64,000 nucleotides of DNA from Oxytricha trifallax (taxonomy: Eukaryota; Ciliophora; Spirotrichea; Sporadotrichida; Oxytrichidae): assembly GCA_000711775.1 (NCBI GenBank), contig ARYC01000584.1, forward strand, positions 62,001-126,000, given 5' to 3'. Position 1 is the first letter of the stretch. Each line of letters begins with the position of its first letter. This document shows positions 56,810-64,000 of this stretch, one piece after another. A program made the translations under genes and the position numbers. Below the pieces are notes generated by a model that ran no database searches, had not been told where the DNA came from, and was given only the letters and a program-made list of their open reading frames with translations.

Positions 56810-59800
56810 ATGAGTTTATAAGGCAGACCTGTGACTCATTCTCACCAAAGACCAACATCCACTTAGTTTACTTCAACTCCTTCTAACAACAATAAGATGA
56901 ATGCAAATAACAGCAACTATTTTGGGTACCAACATAGGTTAGAATAGAATATCAAAATGATGAAGATTAATGAACCTAAAATATAATAAAAACAGTAAAT
57001 TTAGGCTCCACCTATGGGTAATCCATTGAAGGTTGGATATTGGAACAACAATCAAAGTAGTAATCATAAAATTTTATAGATTGATTTCTATAAAAATAAC
57101 ATTAAATTAGCTCTAAATTTCCATATTTTTAGCACGGTTCTGAAGCAACAGCAGCATATCCTAATGAGTCCCAAGAATCATTATCAAGGCAGCTTTACAA
57201 CCAAAAACAGTTCAATTAGTCGTTTCCAAAGAGACAAAGTATAGCATGACAATTTTAAGCAATTAGTTCAAGATCATTAAAGAACAAGATCTCAAGGTGT
57301 TGTAAATCTAAGTGATAATCAATCATAAACCCAATAGTTCCAAAGAGTAGGTTTCAACTAGGATTCTTACTATAAACAATAAAATCAAACACAAATAAAT
57401 GCTTCTGATAGAGTTAAAAACTAGCCTCCTTTCTGGGGAACAACCTATCAAACTTTCTACGAACCCGGTACTTCCTCAAAGTCCAATTTAAAACCTAATT
57501 AATTGATAAGTTCGTACGACATAACCTAGTAGAGTTAGCATTAATATTCAAGATATAAAATGAGACCACATCCATCAGAGAAACCCTTAGATTACTCTAA
57601 GTATGAGTAATTTAACTAGTATGTCAATAGCTTGAATTATCATGAAAATCCCTAAGATATCATTCAAAGAAACAATATTTTGATGAAGAGCTTGGACTAA
57701 GCAAGACTAAAAGGCGGAATCATCAATCCTAAATATATTACTCTAAATTAGGTTAAAAAAGTTGTAATAGTAAATTTTAATTTAACTAAATCCAGAAGAT
57801 GGAAGCATAAGCTAAGTAATGGCAAAAACCAATGGATTTAAGCAAAGTGAATACTACAAATAAACAATGAGAAATACTTAAAGCGATTTCAACAATGAAA
57901 ACTCTGGAAACAATCAAAGAGCAAAGAGTGCAAGTAGACCATAGTCATCTACTGCTAGAGTATATGTAAGTTTTATGACATTTTATTTAATTTTTATTTA
58001 GAGTCCAATGACCAGATTCAAGAAAAACTTGGAAGATAACAGAATCAGTCAATAATAAAAACCCCAAAACCTTTTCAGTAGTTTGATTGAGTTTTTTATT
58101 GATAAAAGTAGACTATTATTGCATACTTTCTTAGGATTTTAATAGGGTTTATGAAGAGTTTTATGTTTAAATATTAGTATTTAAGTGAGTATATACGAGA
58201 TTTGGGAGTTTATGACAGTGAGTATATAGATCTATTGTTTTAGTTACGATATAGTTGCGATGATTAAAGTGATCAACTCAAACCTATTCTAAATTACTCA
58301 TCTATAGCAAGGCTACTCCATAAATCTCCTGCAACTCTGAGGTCAAAGTATCTATTAGCATTGAATTTAAAGAGATAGTAACTTTATTCTAAACCTAAAA
58401 GACCTCTAAAATTTTAACAGCATCATATCGATTATCTCATTAATGATAAGACTCTAAAATACTGGGCTCATTTCTCTCTAGCCTAGAGAGCTGTGATGTT
58501 TCATCGCCAATTTCCTGAGCTTCATATCTCTGCTTAATCTATAGCGAACAAATAGAAAAAGAACGGAATATCTTACAAGACAGTCAATCGCATTAAGAGA
58601 GTGATTGACTTTAATGTTCCATTTTATAAGGATAATTTAAATAAAATAATCGATTAAATGCAAAGGGCTTAAGAGCATAATATAAAGTTCATACACGTTG
58701 ATGAGGCAGTATTCACGTTTAATACCTTCATATCAAGGTCTTGATATAAAAGATATAGCAACATTGAAGTATATGATTAAAAGGTTTAGGTATAAACTCA
58801 TGCTATACTTGGTGGAATAAGCGAACATAATGGCCTCGAGACTTATGTTATCCACCCTGGCTCAATAAAGACTGAATAATACATAAAGTTCTTGCAATAA
58901 CTCTGAGATAAATACGCCGACTAAGAAATTATTCTATTCGTTGATAACTTATCTGTCCATTAAACTAAAGACACAAGGAAGGAATATGAAAGGCTAAACA
59001 TAACACCTGTAATTAATGTTCCATACAGTCCTCAGTTCAATGGAATTGAATTATATTGGGGCCTATTAAAAGGCCACTACAAGAAACTTCTACTCTATCA
59101 CTTGATGCACGATCTGAAGATAGATACAGTCGATTTTATTAAGAGTGCTGCTAAGAGAGTCAGCGATGATAAAGCTAAAGTATGCGCAAGAGAAGGGAGA
59201 TTTTGTGTATATAAATGAATAAGTTCACACATTAAATTTGCCCGTAAAGGGATTTGGCTTCTCTTTCTTTTCTTCCTCTTAAGGGTTGCTTGGGCACATG
59301 TTTCTTCTCTTAGTGTCAGCCCCTGCATCTATTTTCATCTCGTCTGGCTTTTTAGAAATCTTTGAAGAGTCTTTTGCTCAATTCATGCTTTACTTGAGAC
59401 TTTCTCTCTCTGTTTAATTTGCTGCGCTCTTTCTTCAAGAATATAGCAGTACCAAGTTTTTCTATAAAGTTAGAAGATTTAGCTTACTTGAGATGAAAGG
59501 ATGCTTTTGAAGTTCCTACAGCCAGGTATCACTTATTTTAATACCTTGCTTCCCTTATTTTTCAGGAGAGATGCTGTATCGTTTCTTGTGAGCTTCATAA
59601 ATAACTTCATTTAAGTACTCAGGTTTCAGAGTTGCAAGAACACCAAAGAAGAAGTTTCTCTCTGGCAACTTATTAGAGAGCTTTAGCTTTGATGGAAGGT
59701 AGAGAGCTACATCCGGATCACTCATAACATCATCATATAGGTTTTTCACTGATATTTCAGGGTAACTAGGTATCTCAGTCATCCTAATTTCATTAGACTT

Positions 59801-62563
59801 AAAAGCTATTTTGTCTTAACTCATTAAGGCTTTTAATAATGAGATTTTAGTTCCCTCCTAAGTTGGCAAGAACAATCCAACTATAATGGATTTATTAATC
59901 TTACTTAAGAACTTATCTTGCTATACCAAATATCTATAAAGGTCCTCTTTTCTTCGAAATTTTCCTATTAAATCTTGAGATTAAATTCTCTTCATTGCAT
60001 CATTCATAGACTCCATCTTGCTTCCTCTTTCTAGAAATGTTAATGAAATTTAAAATTATGGATATCCATTCTAAGTTTATTAAAATCTTACTACTAAATA
60101 GGGAGGACCTACTGGAGGTCAACCTTGAAAAGATATACGGAGAAGCATTGAAAAACTTGCTCCAAGTTTCACAGATTGATTTCCATTTTTATCAAACTAT
60201 CTCCATTAAATTGCGCCTAATAATGTTTAATTATTTTAGGAGGTCCTCCAAATTAAGTTCAAACTTTATTAGGAGTTAAATTTTAAGGTTAAAACTTAAT
60301 TAGGAGCATATTAAATTTAAAATGTTTAATAACTTTACCTCCTAATTAAGTTCAAACTTAATTTGGAGGACCTCCTAGAGAAACAAAACTTTATTAGGAG
60401 TATTTTAATTTAATAAAATGTATAAAGTTCTCATTAAATATGTCAACTTACAGTCTTTTATGGTTACTTATTTTTCTTACGTCTCAACAAAGAATTTACC
60501 AGAGTGTCTTATACTCTACTTTTATAGTATACCTTGGGAGATTCTATCATTATTATAATAAAATATATCAGCAAACTAAAATGAGCGCTAACCTGTTAAG
60601 AAATGCGGCATTACTTGGATCAAGTCAATCAAAATTATCATTCCAGCAACCAAGAAAAGTAGAGACCAGAGACGCTTGTACTCAGTGGGAGCCTACTTAT
60701 GACAACTTTGATCAGTCTAGCTTTCAGATTTAAATATAAGTTAAGTAGGAGGTTATCAAAGAAGCTTTGCGAATTTAGGAGGAGGTTAAACAACCAGCCA
60801 TAGAGCATTAATAAATACCAGCCAAAGTTGACTATTAATGCAAAGAATGCAATAAAGTTTCCCTTACAAGCAACTTATAAGAGACACTTGAGAGATATAC
60901 ACAACGATATGCCAAGGTTATATATCAAGAATTAAAAAAAAGATGGGAAGTATGTCTGTGAGTTCTGTGAGAAGCCATATTCTCATACTAGAGACCTCAA
61001 AGTGCACTTAAAGAAAATGCACAATCAAAGTTTTTTCTTTATTCATGAACCTGCAGGGAAAAGATTCCTCTAAAAAAGAAGATTAAGAAACCCAGTGGAG
61101 TCTCTTAGAGTTGAAGTCTAGAAGTAAAATAAAATGAAGAAAGCAGTCAAGAACTTTCCAGTATCGTTAATTGTTCTAACCGAGATACCCCTCCCCATTC
61201 CACCCTCCTCACCCCCAACCTATTTTATAATAAAAAAATAATTTAATAATTTATAAAATCTTATAAATGAGAATTTTAAAAATTATTGATTAAATAATTA
61301 TAATAATTTATAAAATCTTTTATAAATAAGAATTTTAAAATTTTATTGATTGAATAAATATTTTTATTCATAATTAAAGCTTACTAATTTTAATTATATT
61401 TAAATTAATAATAATGATTGATTTATAAAATTATCATTTATAAAAGATTTTAGAAATTATTATATTATTTTATTTTATTATAAAATAGGTTGGGGGTGGG
61501 AAGGGGTATCTCGGTTAGAACAGTTAATCAATAAAATTATGGTAAAAATAGAGGCTATAAAGATTCCCATATTAAAAATTATTAACTTAGATTCTCACCT
61601 AGAAAGTTATCCCACTCTTGAAGATAAAATAGAGAAGAGAGTCATTGCTGATGACTAATATGCTTACAAGATATATCCTTTCAATTACTTCCTTGCTGAT
61701 GACAAGTTCTAAATGGAATTTGCTAATGAGTATTATGCTCTTTAAAAGGCTAAGTTGAATGAGTGTAGGCATATTATCTCGCTTAATGCTATTTTACTTA
61801 GTATAGATCATATAGCCTTCAGACTTCCCTTCCTAGAAATGACTTACAGAGGATTCTTATTAGACAAAAGATGTCAGAGATACATTAGCTAGATAGTATA
61901 GCAGATAGTTGAAGGGATCGAAGAGCTTCACAAGCTAGGTTATGTTCATAGAGACTTAAAGCCAGAGAACATCATGATGAACTTTCAGCCTCTTAGAGTT
62001 TACATGATTGACTTCAACAGAGCACAAAGAGTGCAAGCCTCTGCATAAGGAAATGTATACGGCACTCCTGAACATTTCCAGAGAGAGAGGATTGGAGAGA
62101 TGGAGACACTTAATGGGATATCTGGGCTCTAGCAGTAATAATAATAGAGAGCGACATGCCAAGAAACGATTACTTTAGCTGCAGGGTGAGAAAGATTCTA
62201 AGCAGAGAATCAAACAATATCTTGATAAAAATAAAAAAATGGAGGTCTCAGAGAACTTGCATACTCGACTATTATCAAGCCAAGCTAAGAGAATTAATAA
62301 ACAATAGAAACAATCAAACATCAACTTAGAAAGATGAAATTCAGAGAACTGCCACATGACTCTAAGCTTATGTTTGTGTGAAATATTATTAAAGCTCTCT
62401 TGTTATACTTAATATTTAAACTTTAAACCCCTACATAAACCCTATTAAAAACCCTAATAAAGTATGCACTAATAGTCTTCTTTTATCAATCAAACTACTG
62501 AAAGGGTTTTGGAGTTTTGAATGGAGGATGAGAGCTTACAGAGCATATCTTAAAGGTTTCTGA
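56810..62563 (+). CDS. Asn/Gln-rich protein gene interrupted by TBE copy 2
   Basis: Starts MSLQGRPVTHSHQRPTSTQF; low-complexity, Asn/Gln/Ser-rich (NNNKMNANNSNYFGYQHR; PPMGNPLKVGYWNNNQSS). Interruptions lie near 57.07-57.14 and 57.75-57.80 kb. A canonical intron, 57966-58001 (GTAAGT...TTATTTAG), joins STARVY to SPMTRFKKN. The TBE follows NLEDNRISQ. Removing it with one AAT copy gives QWRMRAYRAYLKGF and TGA 62561-62563, so only ~15 residues lie beyond the transposon. No known domain. Confidence 0.65.
58057..58170 (+). repeat. TBE 2 terminal inverted repeat, left
   Basis: Shares CAGTAGTTTGATTGA and the GACTATTA...GCATACTTT blocks with the inverted right end. Confidence 0.8.
58163..59218 (+). 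CDS. TBE 42K DDE transposase (copy 2)
   Basis: ATG 58163 (MFKYQYLSEYIRDLGVYDSE) to TGA 59216-59218, 351 codons, aligning along its length with the copy 1 protein (LRYSCDDQSDQLKPILNY versus LRYGASINIDQLKPVMNY). DDE residues are kept: IHVDEAVFTF, ILFVDNLSVH, SPQFNGIELYW. One in-frame UGA (58742-58744) replaces a Trp present in copy 1, so it is probably not fully functional as read. It converges on the 22K gene with 6 bp between stop codons. Confidence 0.88.
59225..60016 (-). CDS. TBE 22K protein (copy 2) with conserved 26-nt intron
   Basis: Starts MESMNDAMKRIQSQDLIGKF; core GLFLPTQEGTKISLLKAL and LPERNFFFGVLATLKPEYL, clearly homologous to copy 1. Intron complement of 59462-59487 (GTAAGC...TTTATAG) is at the same site and of the same length as in copy 1. 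The remaining length is not a codon multiple; a one-base shift lies in the tail near KKPDEMKIDAGAD. It ends PNPFTGKFNV. Confidence 0.85.
60237..60378. repeat. Inverted repeat in TBE 2 central non-coding region
   Basis: Arms 60237-60276 and 60339-60378 share AGGAGGTCCTCCAAATTAAG-type sequence in inverted orientation. It lies between the divergent 22K and 57K starts, where a promoter is expected. Confidence 0.7.
60581..62358 (+). CDS. TBE 57K zinc-finger/kinase protein (copy 2), split by TTAA element
   Basis: Starts MSANLLRNAALLGSSQSKL. Fingers: CKECNKVSLTSNLQETLE (eroded) and CEFCEKPYSHTRDLKVHLK. After the 353-bp insertion the kinase-like part reads YAYKIYPFNYFLADDKF, HRDLKPEN and VYMIDFNRAQRV (Asn in place of DFG Gly, as in copy 1), then DIWALAVIIIESDMPRND. 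Removing the insertion gives KNFPVSLINKIMVKIEA in frame. Small frameshifts are visible near 60.95 kb and 62.11 kb. It ends RTAT at TGA 62356-62358. Confidence 0.82.
61171..61523. mobile_element. 353-bp TTAA-flanked MITE-like element nested in TBE 2
   Basis: Flanked by TTAA at 61167-61170 and 61524-61527. Long terminal inverted repeats: left TTGTTCTAACCGAGATACCC; right end inverted CTGTTCTAACCGAGATACCC, continuing through CCCCCAACCTATTTTATAAT. The interior is AT-rich with tandem-like repeats of ATTTATAAAATCTT, no ORF. TTAA target duplication is typical of piggyBac-type elements (established), so a non-autonomous piggyBac-like origin is likely but unproven. Confidence 0.75.
62408..62519 (-). 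repeat. TBE 2 terminal inverted repeat, right
   Basis: Ends with a degenerate G4T4-like tract; target duplication AAT follows at 62520-62522. Confidence 0.8.
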
Positions 62564-62675
62564 TTATTGAAATTTTACCATGTATGATTAACTTTAAAGT
62601 TATCAGTACTTTGCAGAGCATAAATTATTTCTCAAACTTATTTATAAAACTTAGTCAAGGATATTTTAATTTATT

Positions 62676-64000
62676 TCATTAAATAGTAGTAACTTTTATT
62701 AACACCAATTTGACTTTACCCTCGTTTATTATAAAGCCCTATTCATCAATAAATTAGATAGCTCTCTTAACTGTTCCCTGAATATTATACTCCAATTCAT
62801 CAGTCATTTTGGACCAACCCTCAATCAGCAAAGTCTACTCACTACATTTACCTCTGAATTTATTGATAATCTGTTGCATGTCAACCTTCTCCTGATCTTA
62901 GTCATTCTGGTATTTTTTAACTCTCTCCAGGTCATCATTGACATCTTGAAGTTGAGACTGAACAGCTCTGAATCTGGCTTCTATTTCCTGTTTTTCTTTG
63001 TGCATTTCGTAAAGTCTCTTCTCTGTATCTTTGAGTTTAGCATTGACTTCACACCTCAGTCTCTCTCCACTCTCACAGGTAAAGTGAGCTTCAGATAGTT
63101 CCTAGTGGATTCTCTTCTTTTCCTTATCAGCAAGTTCTAATTCACCACTTAGTTTTCCAAATTTATCCTCAAGCACGCTTATGTCTCTATCTTTATGTCT
63201 GATTTAGCTCTTCATTATTTCATTTTCTTCTATGAATTTCTTGGTTTTCTCCTCAAGCTTGAAGAACTAATCATTTTCTTGTTTCAAATCTGCGTATTGT
63301 TATTCTAAGATTCTTTTCTCTCTGATTAAAGTGTCGTAGTCTCTAGTTAAGTCTAATAGTCTTTGTTCAATATCTTAATTTGTGCCTCTGGTGAAATCTA
63401 ATTTTTATAATTTGAATAAGATATTTCTATAATGAATTTTACTCACTTAGAAAGATTTTGAATCTAACTACTGGGTGTATTTAGCTAGTTCACTATTGTA
63501 GAAATACATTTGAATTTGGAAAATATATTATAATTAAATTAAATATAAATCAAAATCGTGGCAGTTAAAGTTGGCCAATTTAAACGATCTTGGGCTCATT
63601 TAATAGAGAATTTAAAATTAGCTGGACTTTACTATTGGCGGTACTATTTTATCGCATCCCTGGAGCGAGATAACTTCACTTTAATTAGACATATCTAAAT
63701 TACTTAAATTATACCCTCACATCAAAGTCGAGTTATCTCGCTCCCTGGATGTGATAAAATAGTACCGCCAATAGTAAAGTCCAGCTAATTTTAAATTCTC
63801 TATCAAATGAGCCCAAGATCGTTTAAATTGGCTAACTTTAACTGCCACGATTTTGATTTATATTTAATTTAATTATAATTAATTTTCCAAATTCAAATGT
63901 ATTTCTACAATATGAAGATTATCAGATTCCCTGAGCAATCCAGTAATTTCATCAGTTTTAGAGCAAAGTTCCTTAGTATAGTATAACCTCTACTAGTCAA
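62676..64000 (-). CDS. Coiled-coil protein (partial, 5' end beyond window)
   Basis: Minus strand, open from the window edge (QRLYYTKELCSKTDEITGLL) to TGA (complement of 62676-62678). It is almost wholly heptad-rich: DIEQRLLDLTRDYDTLIREK, KFIEENEIMKSQIRHKDRD, LGELELADKEKKRI-type segments, and ARFRAVQSQLQDVNDDLERV. The fold-back IES at 63.5-63.9 kb splits it; removal gives LRESDNLHSELAKYTQQL exactly in frame. A second short interruption at about 63.40-63.45 kb is in frame and may be an intron. Probably structural (cytoskeletal or ciliary); no specific family is recognised. Confidence 0.75.
63496..63910. mobile_element. 415-bp fold-back (MITE-like) IES with TA flanks
   Basis: Two 179-bp arms (63496-63674 and 63732-63910) are ~96% identical inverted copies around a 57-bp loop, beginning TTGTAGAAATACATTTGAAT. 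It is flanked by TA at 63494-63495 and 63911-63912. Removing one TA plus the element restores the coiled-coil gene frame. TA duplication and long inverted repeats are typical of Tc1/mariner-derived MITEs, and TA-flanked IESs of this origin are known in ciliates. No ORF. Confidence 0.85.

Larger units (their letters stand above)
58057..62519 (+). mobile_element. TBE transposon, copy 2 (older, carries nested TTAA element)
   Basis: 4463 bp with degenerate telomere-like ends (AAAAACCCCAAAACC on the left; the right end complements CAAAACTCCAAAACCC). Target duplications AAT at 58054-58056 and 62520-62522. Inverted repeats extend ~110 bp but differ at many positions, so it is older than copy 1 and of a different subfamily. 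Gene order is inverted relative to copy 1: 42K (+), 22K (-), 57K (+). Without the nested 353-bp insertion and its duplicated TTAA the length is ~4.1 kb. Confidence 0.93.

Noticed and set aside
63491-63925. Short peptide MYFYN at both ends of the palindrome, suggesting duplicated gene starts or an inverted MDS
   Set aside because: TA-to-TA removal of the whole repeat joins coding segments in frame, so the peptide is a by-product of the repeat ends.
1-64000. Widespread stop codons suggesting pseudogenes or non-coding DNA under the standard code
   Set aside because: TAA and TAG fall at Gln-compatible positions in conserved proteins (DPP III, HDAC, TFIIA gamma) and only TGA terminates; this is the ciliate code.
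1-64000. tRNA, rRNA and CRISPR signals
   Set aside because: No cloverleaf, conserved rRNA block or regular spaced repeat was recognised by eye.
1-64000. Scrambled or inverted MDS order
   Set aside because: Every gene that could be decoded has its segments in linear order on one strand.

Overview
The window is germline (micronuclear) DNA of a spirotrichous ciliate close to Oxytricha/Sterkiella. (1) Reading frames carry many in-frame TAA and TAG at Gln-like positions and end only at TGA, the Oxytricha-type code. (2) Genes are cut into macronucleus-destined segments (MDSs) by short AT-rich internal eliminated sequences (IESs) bounded by 3-11 bp direct repeats (pointers). Removing one pointer copy plus the IES repeatedly restores the frame. 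Reconstructed totals come out as exact multiples of three: GAS2-domain gene 717 codons plus stop, DPP III 744, homeobox gene 448, TFIIA-gamma 114. (3) Two TBE-type transposons with C4A4C4 telomere-like ends sit inside genes. All MDSs I could order are in linear order and orientation; I found no scrambled gene. Conventional GT-AG introns of 26 to about 100 nt coexist with the IESs. In every IES entry the interval starts at the left pointer copy and stops just before the right copy.

Layout. 0-3 kb: + strand coiled-coil protein with a C-terminal GAS2 (GAR) domain. 3.2-5.75 kb: - strand RCC1-like protein. 5.9-15.3 kb: one very long - strand EF-hand/WD40 gene. 15.9-23.7 kb: three + strand genes (low-complexity protein, RCC1-repeat protein with coiled-coil tail, coiled-coil protein). 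23.9-29.2 kb: + strand armadillo/LamG gene, carrying in one intron a 1.6 kb LINE-like element with an intact 526-aa ORF. 29.5-32.1 kb: - strand coiled-coil gene. 32.5-35.9 kb: dipeptidyl peptidase III. 36.1-38.9 kb: VDAC/Tom40-like barrel. 39.0-40.2 kb: - strand HDAC11-like deacetylase with no IES. 40.3-43.2 kb: small membrane protein and RING-H2 membrane protein. 44.0-49.5 kb: homeobox gene interrupted by TBE copy 1. 50.2-50.6 kb: TFIIA gamma. 51.1-51.3 kb: unexplained GC-rich island. 52.1-55.0 kb: - strand ZC2HC zinc-finger protein. 55.1-56.65 kb: - strand Asn/Gln-rich protein. 56.8-62.56 kb: + strand Asn/Gln-rich gene interrupted by TBE copy 2, itself hit by a 353-bp TTAA element. 62.7-64 kb: - strand coiled-coil gene carrying a 415-bp fold-back IES.

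The genes are unrelated housekeeping and cytoskeletal loci; in such genomes each locus normally becomes its own gene-sized somatic chromosome. What unites the window is development. Transposons (TBE), small TA- and TTAA-flanked elements and a LINE-like insertion lie in genes, and almost all can be removed seamlessly as IESs or by splicing.
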